Source of the DNA: Pseudomonas khavaziana
GTDB lineage: Bacteria > Pseudomonadota > Gammaproteobacteria > Pseudomonadales > Pseudomonadaceae
Direction: 5' to 3'
DNA: 64,000 nucleotides
Assembly (NCBI RefSeq): GCF_019145205.1
Contig: NZ_JAHSTT010000005.1
Coordinates: 1 to 64,000 of the forward strand
Shown here: one piece after another, positions 27,358 through 36,072 of the stretch
Numbering within the stretch: position 1 is the first letter of the stretch
How the letters are laid out: the number at the start of each line of letters is the position of its first letter
Notes under the pieces: model-generated
Seen by the model: only the letters and a program-made list of their open reading frames with translations
Database searches by the model: none
What the model was told of the DNA's origin: nothing
Made by a program: the position numbers and the translations under genes

Positions 27358-28233
27358 TCAGATCAACTCTTCCACCAGTTGCAGGCAATGACTCAGCCCC
27401 GGCGACTGATCATTTACCCGCCGGCTGAGAATGATCGGCGAGGTCGCAGTAGCTTCCGCTACCGGTGTATAGCCAATATCCGCCCGATGCAGCACCTGCA
27501 CCGACGCCGGCACCAATGTCACACCCATCCCGGCACCCACCAGGCCGATAGCGGTCTGCAACTCGTTGGTCCACTGCGCCACCTTCAGGCTCAAGCCATG
27601 GGCGTCGAACAATGCGATCACATGGTCGGCATAACTGGGGCGCGGGTTGCCGGGGTAGAGCACAAAGGGTTCGGTGGCCAACTGGGCGAGGGTGGCGGGG
27701 GCGTCCAGCAAGGGGTGACCACTGGGCAGCACGGCTACCAGGCGATCCTCCACCAATACCCGCTGGACAATGGCCGGGTCGTCGATGCGAATCCGTCCGA
27801 AGCCCACATCGATGCGCCCGGCCTTGAGCGCGTCGACCTGCTGCAGGGTGGTCATTTCCGACAAGCCCAGCTCCAGCTCCAGGGCCTCATGGTTGCGCAG
27901 GCGCCGAATCAATTCCGGCAGCACGCCGTACAAGGTCGAGGGCGCAAAGCCGATGCCCAACCAGGTCTTTTCGCCCAGGCCGATGCGCCGGGTGTTGTCG
28001 CAGACCTTGCCCAATTGTTCGAGCAACACATTGGCATGCTCATAGAAAAATCGCCCGGCCTCGGTCAGGCGCAAAGGGCGGCTACGCTCCAGCAGAATGA
28101 CCCCCAGCTCATCCTCCAACTGTTGGATCTGTCGGCTCAAGGGCGGCTGGGCGATGTGCAGGCGTTCGGCGGCGCGGGTGAAGTTGAGGGTCTCGCCCAG
28201 CACTTGGAAATAGCGTAAGTGTCGCAGTTCCAT
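27358..28233 (-). CDS. catR: CatR, LysR-family regulator of the catechol ortho-cleavage genes
   Basis: CatR binds cis,cis-muconate and activates catBC. The 291-aa product begins with the LysR HTH MELRHLRYFQVLGETLNFTR and continues QPPLSRQIQQLEDELGVILLE. The effector domain has the BenM/CatR-like LYPGNPRPSYADHV segment. ATG 28233 follows AAAGGA by 7 nt. It is divergent from catB, and the operator (28247-28285) overlaps its own leader, so it should repress itself. Confidence 0.93.
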   Translation of the reverse strand: MELRHLRYFQVLGETLNFTRAAERLHIAQPPLSRQIQQLEDELGVILLERSRPLRLTEAGRFFYEHANVLLEQLGKVCDNTRRIGLGEKTWLGIGFAPSTLYGVLPELIRRLRNHEALELELGLSEMTTLQQVDALKAGRIDVGFGRIRIDDPAIVQRVLVEDRLVAVLPSGHPLLDAPATLAQLATEPFVLYPGNPRPSYADHVIALFDAHGLSLKVAQWTNELQTAIGLVGAGMGVTLVPASVQVLHRADIGYTPVAEATATSPIILSRRVNDQSPGLSHCLQLVEELI

Positions 28234-28246
28234 ATCAGTTCCTTTC

Positions 28247-28285
28247 ATACCTTAAGGGTATTGAATCAGACCAATTCTATATTGG
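28247..28285. promoter_or_regulatory. CatR operator: two dyads between catR and catB
   Basis: Dyad 1 is ATACC-TTAAG-GGTAT at 28247-28261, which contains the LysR signature T-N11-A (28248 to 28260). Dyad 2 is CCAAT-TCTAT-ATTGG at 28271-28285. Their centres are 24 bp apart, which fits a recognition site and an activation site on the same helix face. Dyad 1 overlaps the catR Shine-Dalgarno leader. Confidence 0.65.
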
Positions 28286-28347
28286 AACCCCGAAAAAATA
28301 CGGCACAGAATCGGCAAAAACCTATAAAGAACCCAATGGGTATTGCC

Positions 28348-29475
28348 ATGCTGACCTGCGCCATCGAGTCGATCGAAACCATCATCGTCGACCTCCCCAC
28401 CATTCGCCCGCACAAGCTGGCGATGCACACCATGCAAAACCAGACCTTGGTGGTCATCCGCCTGCGTTGCGCCGACGGCATCGAAGGCATCGGCGAAGCC
28501 ACCACCATCGGCGGCCTGAGCTATGGCAACGAGAGCCCCGACAGCATCAAAGTCAACATCGACCGCCATTTCACGCCGCTGTTGATTGGCCAGGACGCCA
28601 ACAATATCAACGCCGCCATGTTGCGCTTGGAACGCAGTATTCGCGGCAATTCCTTTGCCAAGTCCGGCATCGAAAGCGCCTTGCTCGACGCCCTCGGCAA
28701 ACGCCGGGGCCTGCCGGTCAGCGAACTGCTCGGCGGGCGTGTACGCGATGCGCTGCCGGTGGCGTGGACCCTGGCCAGCGGCAACACCGAACAAGACATC
28801 GGCGAGGCCGAGAAGATGCTCGACCTGCGCCGTCACCGTATTTTCAAGTTGAAGATCGGCGCCGGTGAAATCAGCCGTGACCTGACCCATGTGATCGCGA
28901 TCAAGAAGGCCCTGGGCGAGCGTGCCAGTGTGCGTGTCGACGTCAATCAGGCCTGGGATGAAGCCGTGGCCCTGCGGGCATGCCAAGTGCTTGGCGACAA
29001 CGGCATAGACTTGATCGAGCAACCGATCTCGCGCAATAACCGCGGCGGTATGGCCCGGCTGAACCTGTCGAGCCCGGTGCCGATCATGGCCGATGAGTCC
29101 ATCGAGTGTGTCGAGGACGCCTTCAACCTGGCCCGCGAAGGCGCGGCCTCGGTGTTCGCCCTCAAGATCGCCAAGAACGGCGGCCCCCGTGCCGTGTTGC
29201 GCACGGCGGCGATTGCCGAAGCGGCCGGCATTGGCCTGTACGGCGGCACCATGCTCGAAGGTGGCATCGGCACCCTGACCTCGGCCCATGCATTCCTCAC
29301 CCTGAGCAAACTGGCGTGGGACACCGAGCTGTTCGGCCCGCTGTTGCTGACCGAGGACATTCTCACCGAGCCGCCGGTATACCGCGATTTCCAGCTGCAT
29401 GTTTCCACTGCGCCGGGCCTGGGCCTGGCGCTCGATGAAGAGCGCCTGGCGTTCTTCCGCCGTGACAAACACTAA
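28348..29475 (+). CDS. catB: Muconate cycloisomerase
   Basis: CatB converts cis,cis-muconate to muconolactone. It is a 375-aa member of the enolase superfamily. Catalytic lysines 167 and 169 lie in FKLKIGAG, and the metal-binding acids follow in VRVDVNQAW, DLIEQPI and ADESIE. The frame is open far upstream (28219) through the catR leader; ATG 28348 gives the usual N-terminus MLTCAIESIETIIVDLPTIR. ATG 28336 is an alternative. It is first of catBCA. Confidence 0.94.
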   Translation: MLTCAIESIETIIVDLPTIRPHKLAMHTMQNQTLVVIRLRCADGIEGIGEATTIGGLSYGNESPDSIKVNIDRHFTPLLIGQDANNINAAMLRLERSIRGNSFAKSGIESALLDALGKRRGLPVSELLGGRVRDALPVAWTLASGNTEQDIGEAEKMLDLRRHRIFKLKIGAGEISRDLTHVIAIKKALGERASVRVDVNQAWDEAVALRACQVLGDNGIDLIEQPISRNNRGGMARLNLSSPVPIMADESIECVEDAFNLAREGAASVFALKIAKNGGPRAVLRTAAIAEAAGIGLYGGTMLEGGIGTLTSAHAFLTLSKLAWDTELFGPLLLTEDILTEPPVYRDFQLHVSTAPGLGLALDEERLAFFRRDKH

Positions 29476-29487
29476 GAGGCGCCTGCC

Positions 29488-29778
29488 ATGTTGTTTCACG
29501 TAAAGATGACCGTAAACCTGCCCCTCGACATGCACCCCGAGCGCGCCGACAGCCTCAAGGCCGAAGAGAAAGCCCTGGCCCAGCGCCTGCAGCAAGAGGG
29601 CAAATGGCGCCACCTGTGGCGCATCGCCGGGCACTACGCCAACTACAGCGTGTTCGATGTCGACAGCGTGCAGGACCTGCACGACCTGCTGATGCAACTG
29701 CCGCTGTTTCCCTACATGGCCATCGAAGTGAATGCGCTGTGCCGGCACCCGTCGTCGATCCATGCAGACGACCGCTAA
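29488..29778 (+). CDS. catC: Muconolactone delta-isomerase
   Basis: CatC turns muconolactone into beta-ketoadipate enol-lactone. The 96-aa product has the family length and the conserved start MLFHVKMTVNLP, then EGKWRHLWRIAGHYANYSVFD and LHDLLMQLPLFPYM. It lies 12 bp after catB in the same operon. Confidence 0.95.
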   Translation: MLFHVKMTVNLPLDMHPERADSLKAEEKALAQRLQQEGKWRHLWRIAGHYANYSVFDVDSVQDLHDLLMQLPLFPYMAIEVNALCRHPSSIHADDR

Positions 29779-29821
29779 GCGCCTTTTGAAAAACTAATAA
29801 TGACAAGATGAGGAATGCACC

Positions 29822-30751
29822 ATGACCATCCGCCTGTCCCAGACTGCTCACGCCCAACGGTTTCTCGAAGAAGCCAGCGGTAACCTCAATGACGCCGGCA
29901 ACCCGCGCGCCAAGGCGCTGATGTACCGGATCCTGCGCGATACCGTGAACATCATCGAAGACCTGGAAGTGACCCCGGAAGAATTCTGGAAGGCGGTCAA
30001 CTACCTCAATGAACTGGGCAAGAACCAGGAAGCCGGCCTGCTCGCCGCAGGCCTGGGCCTGGAGCATTACCTCGACCTGCTGATGGACGCCGCCGATGAA
30101 CAGGCCGGCAAGTCCGGCGGCACACCGCGCACCATCGAAGGCCCTTTGTACGTAGCCGGCGCGCCGTTGTCGAAGTACGAAGCGCGGTTGGATGATGGCC
30201 AGGATGACGCGGTACCGTTGTTCATGCGCGGGCAAGTGCGCGATACCGATGGCAAGCCACTGGCGGGGGCGATTGTCGATGTATGGCAGGCCAATACGGG
30301 CGGTACCTATTCATGGTTCGATCCGAGTCAATCGGCATTTAACCTGCGCCGACGCATCGAGACCGACGCCCAGGGCAATTACCGTTTTCGCAGCATCGTG
30401 CCCTCCGGCTATGGCTGCCCGCCCACCGGGCCGACGCAGCAATTGCTCGACCAACTGGGGCGCCATGGACAACGCCCTGCGCATATCCACTTCTTCATCT
30501 CGGCGCCCGGGCACCGGCACCTGACCACGCAGATCAACCTGTCCGATGACCCGTACCTGCATGATGACTTTGCCTATGCCACGCGCGATGAACTGATTGC
30601 CGAGATTCGCTTCAGTGACGATCCGCAGCTGGCACGGGAGTTTGGTGTGCAAGGGCGGTTTGCGCAGATTGATTTTGACTTTGAGTTGCAGCCTGCGGCG
30701 GCGCCGGTAGAGCAGCAGCGCATGCAGCGAGTCCGTGCCCTGGAAGACTGA
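29822..30751 (+). CDS. catA: Catechol 1,2-dioxygenase
   Basis: CatA is an intradiol ring-cleavage enzyme that makes cis,cis-muconate from catechol. The 309-aa product has an N-terminal helical dimerisation region and a catalytic domain whose non-heme Fe(III) ligands (two Tyr, two His) fall in GPLYVAGAP, SGYGCPP and RPAHIHF with its GHRHLTTQ segment. An AGGAATG leader precedes the ATG. It is the third gene of catBCA. A long REPIN follows its stop. Confidence 0.95.
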   Translation: MTIRLSQTAHAQRFLEEASGNLNDAGNPRAKALMYRILRDTVNIIEDLEVTPEEFWKAVNYLNELGKNQEAGLLAAGLGLEHYLDLLMDAADEQAGKSGGTPRTIEGPLYVAGAPLSKYEARLDDGQDDAVPLFMRGQVRDTDGKPLAGAIVDVWQANTGGTYSWFDPSQSAFNLRRRIETDAQGNYRFRSIVPSGYGCPPTGPTQQLLDQLGRHGQRPAHIHFFISAPGHRHLTTQINLSDDPYLHDDFAYATRDELIAEIRFSDDPQLAREFGVQGRFAQIDFDFELQPAAAPVEQQRMQRVRALED

Positions 30752-30765
30752 TCAACGCGGTCAAA

Positions 30766-30888
30766 AATGTGGGAGGGGCGGTGCGACGATTCGACTTGCT
30801 CCCGATAGCGGTGGGTCAGTGAGTAAATAGGTGACTGACACTCTGCTATCGGGAGCAAGTCGAATCGTCGCACCGCCCCTCCCACATT
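30766..30888. repeat. REPIN, G-rich family with expanded hairpin tips
   Basis: This is almost the same as the element at 11768-11890: each arm carries the extra GGTGCGACGATTCGA before CTTGCTCCCGAT. It lies between the convergent ends of catA and kynR. Confidence 0.9.
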
Positions 30889-30906
30889 TGATTTGTGGTG
30901 TTGGTG

Positions 30907-31380
30907 CTATTTGCGCACGACCAGATCCAACACTTCATCCCGGTCCTTGATCTTCTGCAGCACAATCTCCGACCTGATATCCATCACACCCGCCGTGCGG
31001 TTCAGGTGGTTCACGATAAAGTCCGAAAAGTGCTTGAGATTGCGCGCCTGCACCCGCAGCACATAGTTGCTGGCGCCGGTGATCACATAGGCGCTTGCCA
31101 CCTCCGGCCAGCCTTGGACTTTCTTGATAAAGGTCTCATGCCAGTCTTCTACATCCTGGCGCAACGACAGGTGCACGATGGCTTCCAGCTCGATCCCCAA
31201 CTGCTCGGCATTCAATACCGCACGGTAACCGCTGATGATGCCCTCGCTCTCCAACAGGCGCAAACGGCGCAGGCAGGCGGATGGCGAAAGCGCGACTTTT
31301 TCCGCCAGTTCCTGGTTGCTGATACGGCCATCCTGTTGCAGGAAATGCAGGAGGCGCAGGTCGGTAGCGTCGAGAATCAT
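30907..31380 (-). CDS. kynR: KynR, Lrp/AsnC-family regulator
   Basis: This is the likely kynurenine-responsive activator of the kyn genes. The 157-aa product has an N-terminal HTH (LLHFLQQDGRISNQELAEKV, LSPSACLRRLRLLESEGII) and a C-terminal RAM ligand-binding domain (GASNYVLRVQARNLKHFSDF). It is divergent from kynU across 144 bp, as in P. aeruginosa. Confidence 0.87.
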   Translation of the reverse strand: MILDATDLRLLHFLQQDGRISNQELAEKVALSPSACLRRLRLLESEGIISGYRAVLNAEQLGIELEAIVHLSLRQDVEDWHETFIKKVQGWPEVASAYVITGASNYVLRVQARNLKHFSDFIVNHLNRTAGVMDIRSEIVLQKIKDRDEVLDLVVRK

Positions 31381-31410
31381 GCTTAGAATAAATCCGCGTG
31401 TTTAGAGGTT

Positions 31411-31422
31411 AAATTCGAATTT
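31411..31422. promoter_or_regulatory. Candidate KynR site
   Basis: A perfect 12-bp palindrome AAATTCGAATTT lies in the AT-rich divergent gap between kynR and kynU. Lrp-type proteins favour such AT-rich dyads. The assignment is inference from position. Confidence 0.35.
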
Positions 31423-31524
31423 CCTACAGCTTAATTAGCCTGTTACCCACCACTTTGCACGAAAATTCTCTAAAACCTCGTTCATTATTTGCTGCATCTT
31501 CACTGATAAAAACCAGGACGACCC

Positions 31525-32775
31525 ATGACCACTCGAAGCCATTGCCACGCCCTCGACGCCCAGGACCCGTTGGCGCCACTGCGCGCCCAGTTCGCCTTGC
31601 CCGAGGGGGTGATCTACCTCGACGGCAACTCCCTCGGCGCCCGCCCGGTGGCGTCGCTGGAGCGGGCCCGGCAGGTGATTGCCGAGGAGTGGGGCACTGG
31701 TTTGATCCGCAGCTGGAACAGCGCCGGCTGGGCGGATTTGTCCCTGCGCCTGGGTAATCGCCTGGCGCCATTGATCGGTGCGCGGGACGGTGAAGTGGTG
31801 ATCACCGATACCACCTCGATCAACCTGTTCAAGGTGCTCAGTGCGGCGTTGAGTGTGCAGCGCCAACGTGCGCCTGGGCGCAAGGTGATCGTCAGTGAGG
31901 CGAGCAACTTTCCCACCGATCTGTATATCGCGCAGGGCTTGGCGCAATTGCTGCAACAGGGTTATTCCCTGCAGTTGGTCAACAGCCCCGACGAGCTGCC
32001 GCAGGCAATCGATCAGGACGTGGCGGTGGTGATGCTTACCCACGTCAACTACAAGACCGGCTACATGTACGACATGCAGGCGCTTACCGCCTTGAGCCAC
32101 GAGTGCGGCGCGCTGAGCATCTGGGACCTGGCGCATTCGGCGGGCGCGGTGCCGGTCGACCTGCATCGGGCCGGCGCTGATTATGCGATCGGCTGCACCT
32201 ACAAATACCTCAACGGCGGCCCGGGGTCCCAGGCGTTCGTGTGGGTCAACCCGAAGTTGGTGGACGTGGTGCGCCAGCCGTTGTCGGGCTGGTTCGGGCA
32301 CACCCGCCAGTTCGCCATGGAATCCACCTACGCACCCAGCACCGGCATTGCGCGCTACCTGTGCGGCACCCAGCCGATCACCTCGTTGGCCATGGTGGAG
32401 TGCGGCCTGGAGATTTTTGCCCAGACCGATATGGCCAGCCTGCGGACTAAATCCCTGGCATTGACCGACCTGTTTATTGCGCTGGTCGAAAGCCGTTGCG
32501 CCGCCCATGGCCTGACCCTGGTCACCCCGCGCGAACACGCCCGGCGTGGCAGCCACGTCAGTTTCGAACACCCCGAAGGTTACGCCGTGATCCAGGCCCT
32601 GATCGCCCGGGGCGTGATCGGTGATTACCGCGAGCCGCGGATTATGCGTTTTGGTTTCACGCCGTTGTACACAAGCTTTACCGAGGTGTGGGACGCCGTG
32701 GAAATTCTCGGTGAAATTCTCGACAACACCACCTGGGACCAGCCGCAATTCAAAGTGCGCAACAGCGTCACCTGA
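31525..32775 (+). CDS. kynU: Kynureninase
   Basis: This PLP enzyme cleaves kynurenine to anthranilate and alanine. The 416-aa product has the N-terminal [11 protein letters not shown], the aspartate-containing [16 protein letters not shown] and the PLP-lysine motif [15 protein letters not shown]. It follows kynR divergently, with a permease gene downstream on the same strand. It supplies anthranilate to AntABC encoded 6 kb upstream. Confidence 0.95.
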   Translation: MTTRSHCHALDAQDPLAPLRAQFALPEGVIYLDGNSLGARPVASLERARQVIAEEWGTGLIRSWNSAGWADLSLRLGNRLAPLIGARDGEVVITDTTSINLFKVLSAALSVQRQRAPGRKVIVSEASNFPTDLYIAQGLAQLLQQGYSLQLVNSPDELPQAIDQDVAVVMLTHVNYKTGYMYDMQALTALSHECGALSIWDLAHSAGAVPVDLHRAGADYAIGCTYKYLNGGPGSQAFVWVNPKLVDVVRQPLSGWFGHTRQFAMESTYAPSTGIARYLCGTQPITSLAMVECGLEIFAQTDMASLRTKSLALTDLFIALVESRCAAHGLTLVTPREHARRGSHVSFEHPEGYAVIQALIARGVIGDYREPRIMRFGFTPLYTSFTEVWDAVEILGEILDNTTWDQPQFKVRNSVT

Positions 32776-32790
32776 TAGCACCACAGACCC

Positions 32791-32876
32791 AATGTGGGGC
32801 TTGCCCCCGATAACAGTGTGTCAGTCACTGATGTGTCTACTGCCACATCGCTATCGGGAGCAAGCCCCCTCCCACA
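32791..32876. repeat. REPIN with a shortened left arm
   Basis: The right REP is normal (ATCGGGAGCAAGCCCCCTCCCAC). The left is AATGTGGGGCTTGCCCCCGAT, about five bases shorter, and can no longer pair fully with the right. It lies between kynU and the permease gene and is probably read through. Confidence 0.8.
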
Positions 32877-32930
32877 GGGGAACTGTGACAACAGTCAAGC
32901 AACCATCACAATAATAAAAGGGGCACTCCA

Positions 32931-34337
32931 GTGACCACGCCAGACAACGGCTTTGCAGAGATCACCCAACGTGAACTGGGCCTGAGGCGCCAGCTCACTT
33001 CCGGCCAGATGAGCATGATCGCCATCGGTGGTGCCATCGGTACCGGGCTGTTCATGGGCAGCGCCTATGCCATCGGCTATGCCGGGCCGAGCGTGCTGGT
33101 GAGCTACGCCATCGGCGCATTGATCACCTTGTTGCTGATGGGCTGCCTGGCGGAGATGACGGTGGCCCATTCCACCTCCGGCTCCTTTGGCGCCTATGCC
33201 GAGTTCTACATCAGCCCACTGGCCGGCTTCCTGGTGCGCTATGCCTACTGGGCGGCGATTGTGCTGGCCGTAGGCGCCGAGGTCACGGCGGTGGCGATGT
33301 ACATGAAGTATTGGTTTGCCAACGTGCCGGAGTGGGTGTGGATCGTGTCGTTTTCCAGCGTGCTGATCCTGCTCAATGCCATCAGCGTGAAGACCTTCGG
33401 TAACTTCGAATACTGGTTCTCGACGATCAAGATCAGCGCCATCGTCGGTTTCATCATCCTCGCCGTGTATGTGGTGTTCGGCTCCGGCAGTCCCGACTAC
33501 GGGGTGCAGAACTACACGGCCCACGACGGGTTTTTCCCCCATGGCTTGAGCGGCATGTGGATCGCGGTGATTGTGTCGATCTTCAGTTACCTCAGTGTCG
33601 AGATGATCGCCGTGGCCGCCGGTGAAGCCGCCGATCCGGAACAGGCGGTGAAGAAAGCCTTTCGCGCCACCATTGTGCGCCTGGTGGTGTTCTACCTGCT
33701 GACCCTGGCGCTGATGCTTGCCATCGTGCCGTGGAACCAGGCGGGCCAGACCCAGAGCCCATTCGTCACGGTGATGCAGACCATCGGCATTCCCGGCGCC
33801 ACCGGGGTGATGAACTTCGTGATCCTGATCGCGGCGCTGTCGGCGATGAACAGCCAGCTCTACATCACCACGCGCATGATGTTCAGCCTGTCTCGCGCAG
33901 GCTTTGCGCCCAAGGTCATGGGCGCTTTGAGCAAGAGCGGCATCCCGCTCAATGCCCTGTTGCTGTCCAGTTCGGGCATCGCCTTGGCGACCTTACTTAA
34001 TGTGGTGTACCCGGAAAGCTCGTTCACCCTGATGATGGCGATCTCGATGTTCGGCGCGATCTTCACCTGGTTCATGATCTTCCTCACGCACCTGTTTTTC
34101 CGCCGCTATCGCAAGCGCCATGGCGGGGCGAAGTTGTCATTCCAGCTGCGCTTGTTTCCCTACAGCACGCTGTTGGGGCTGGTGCTGATGGGAGCGGTGA
34201 TGATCACCACCTATTTCACCGAGGCGTTCAAGATGACCCTGGTGTTTGGCGTGCCGTTCCTGCTGATACTGTCGGCGGTGTATTACGGGTTTTTCCGCAA
34301 GGGCAGGGCCAAGGCCACGAACAAAGCCCTGGCGTAA
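32931..34337 (+). CDS. APC-family amino-acid permease in the kyn cluster
   Basis: The 468-aa protein has about twelve transmembrane helices, with the APC signature SMIAIGGAIGTGLFMGSAYA near residue 27 and the later ALSAMNSQLYITTRMMFSLS. A permease gene beside kynR/kynU is also found in P. aeruginosa, so transport of tryptophan, kynurenine or anthranilate is likely; this is inference from context. It is only moderately similar to the AroP-like permease at 21.4 kb. The last 55 bp overlap the 3' end of the convergent LysR gene. Confidence 0.85.
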   Translation: MTTPDNGFAEITQRELGLRRQLTSGQMSMIAIGGAIGTGLFMGSAYAIGYAGPSVLVSYAIGALITLLLMGCLAEMTVAHSTSGSFGAYAEFYISPLAGFLVRYAYWAAIVLAVGAEVTAVAMYMKYWFANVPEWVWIVSFSSVLILLNAISVKTFGNFEYWFSTIKISAIVGFIILAVYVVFGSGSPDYGVQNYTAHDGFFPHGLSGMWIAVIVSIFSYLSVEMIAVAAGEAADPEQAVKKAFRATIVRLVVFYLLTLALMLAIVPWNQAGQTQSPFVTVMQTIGIPGATGVMNFVILIAALSAMNSQLYITTRMMFSLSRAGFAPKVMGALSKSGIPLNALLLSSSGIALATLLNVVYPESSFTLMMAISMFGAIFTWFMIFLTHLFFRRYRKRHGGAKLSFQLRLFPYSTLLGLVLMGAVMITTYFTEAFKMTLVFGVPFLLILSAVYYGFFRKGRAKATNKALA

Positions 34338-35173
34338 CCCGGCAGTTGTTCGAAGTCGCGTGCGCATAACAGCAGCTTGCGACAGGCCCACTCTTCGCGC
34401 AGGGGGTGGGCCTTGAAGCGGCGCTCCGACGGCCAGCGTTGCAGGGCGGCCTGAGGCACGATGCCCAGGCCGGCGCCGCCGGCAACCATGCGAATCAAGC
34501 CATCAAATCCGTCTGCGCGGATGCGGGTTTGCAGACGAAAGCCTGCGTGCAATGCCTGCTCCTCCAGATACACCGCCAGCGCACTGTTGGCCGCCAAGCC
34601 TACGTAGTCGTACTGCAAGCTGTCGATGAAACTGGCTGTGGTCAGCGGATGATCAAGGGGCACGATCAGCACCAACGGATCATCGCGAAACGGCAAGGTT
34701 TGCAAGCCGTGGGTGTCCACCGCATCGGAAATAATTCCCAGGTCGGCTGTGCCCTGGCGCAAGGCTTGGGTAATGCGCAGGCTGGGCAGTTCCTGCAAGT
34801 CGATATCGAGGTTGGGGTATTCACGCAGAAAGCCGGCGAGCAGTTCAGGCAGGTATTCACTGAGGGCGGTGGTGTTGCACAACAGGCGGACCTGGCCTTT
34901 GACGCCATTGGCGTATTCGGCCAGGTCCTGTCGCAGGTGTTCGGCCTGTTGCAACAGCAGGCGAGCGTGCCGGGCCAAGGCTTTGCCCGCAGGGGTTGGG
35001 GTGACGCCACGGCGGCCACGGTCGAGAAACGCGATGCCCAGTGAAGACTCCATCGCCCGGATGCGTGCGCTGGCGGCAGCCAGGGACAAATGACTGCGAG
35101 CCGCGCCAGCGGTGATATTGCCGGTATCGAGGATGTGCAGGTAGAGGCGCAGGTCGATCAGATCAAAGTGCAT
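34283..35173 (-). CDS. LysR-family regulator divergent from a TSUP transporter
   Basis: This is a 296-aa LysR-type protein starting MHFDLIDLRLYLHILDTGNI, with HTH segment SLAAASARIRAMESSLGIAF and an effector domain. ATG 35173 is chosen over an open extension to 35248. It faces the TSUP gene across 74 bp containing a T-N11-A dyad, so it probably controls that transporter. Its 3' end overlaps the convergent permease gene by 55 bp. Confidence 0.87.
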   Translation of the reverse strand: MHFDLIDLRLYLHILDTGNITAGAARSHLSLAAASARIRAMESSLGIAFLDRGRRGVTPTPAGKALARHARLLLQQAEHLRQDLAEYANGVKGQVRLLCNTTALSEYLPELLAGFLREYPNLDIDLQELPSLRITQALRQGTADLGIISDAVDTHGLQTLPFRDDPLVLIVPLDHPLTTASFIDSLQYDYVGLAANSALAVYLEEQALHAGFRLQTRIRADGFDGLIRMVAGGAGLGIVPQAALQRWPSERRFKAHPLREEWACRKLLLCARDFEQLPGYARALFVALALPLRKNP

Positions 35174-35221
35174 GGCGTCAGCCTCAGGCAAATCAAGAGT
35201 CAGGCTCAGTATATGGCGAAT

Positions 35222-35238
35222 TTTCGAATTCATCGAAA
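35222..35238. promoter_or_regulatory. Candidate LysR operator before the TSUP gene
   Basis: The perfect dyad TTTCG-AATTCAT-CGAAA contains the LysR core T-N11-A (35224 to 35236). It lies 10 bp before the TSUP start, close enough to block translation initiation or transcription when bound. Confidence 0.5.
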
Positions 35239-35247
35239 GCTCCCACA

Positions 35248-36021
35248 ATGACGCGCATGAATACCTTTCTCGCGTTCTATCAAAACCTTGGTCCTGCCTT
35301 GACGTTGCTGGTGATCGGCACCTTCCTGCTGGCCGGCACGGTCAAGGGCATCATTGGCCTGGGCCTGCCCACCGTGGCCATGGGCATGCTCGGCCTGGCT
35401 ATGTTGCCGGCGCAGGCTGCAGCCTTGCTGATCATTCCTTCGACAGTGACCAACCTCTGGCAACTGGCGTTTGGCGGCCATTTGAACGCCTTGGTCAAAC
35501 GCTTGTGGCCGATGCTGTTGTTGATTTTCCTCGGCACCGGGCTTGGCAGTGTGTGGCTGGGCATGGGGAGCGGGACTTGGGTGGTGCGTGGGTTGGGTGC
35601 GGCGTTGCTGATGTATGCGTTGAGCGGGCTGTTCCTGCCGACATTGCGGGTAGACCCGGCCACCGAGCATTGGCTGGGGCCGTTGTGCGGCGCCGTCACT
35701 GGCCTTATCACCTCGGCGACCGGCGTGTTCGTGATTCCCGCTGTGCCCTATCTGCAAGCCTTGGGTTTGAATCGCGATCAGTTGGTGCAGGCACTGGGCC
35801 TGTCGTTCAGCGTATCGACCCTGGCGCTCGCCGCAGGCCTGGCGTGGCGGGGCGCCTTGGGCGGCGGTGAGATCAGCGCTTCAATGTTGGCACTGCTGCC
35901 GGCGCTGCTGGGCATGTGGCTGGGCCAGGCGCTGCGCCAGCGCATCAGCGCAGTGTTGTTCAAGCGCGTTTTCTTTATCGGCATGGCGCTGTTGGGGACC
36001 CACCTGTTGATCAGTGGCTGA
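35248..36021 (+). CDS. TSUP-family transporter (TauE/SafE-like)
   Basis: The 257-aa protein has about eight membrane segments and the TSUP half-repeat GTVKGIIGLGLPTVAMGMLG near residue 30, with a second GAVTGLITSATGVFVIPAVPYLQALG near 148. The family exports sulfite, sulfoacetate or other organic anions; the substrate here is unknown. The start is ATG 35248; a second ATG at 35257 is possible. Confidence 0.87.
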   Translation: MTRMNTFLAFYQNLGPALTLLVIGTFLLAGTVKGIIGLGLPTVAMGMLGLAMLPAQAAALLIIPSTVTNLWQLAFGGHLNALVKRLWPMLLLIFLGTGLGSVWLGMGSGTWVVRGLGAALLMYALSGLFLPTLRVDPATEHWLGPLCGAVTGLITSATGVFVIPAVPYLQALGLNRDQLVQALGLSFSVSTLALAAGLAWRGALGGGEISASMLALLPALLGMWLGQALRQRISAVLFKRVFFIGMALLGTHLLISG

Positions 36022-36072
36022 GTCGCCAACCGCTCGGTGTAAGCTGCGCTGAACCGATTACGAGGAGCGCCT

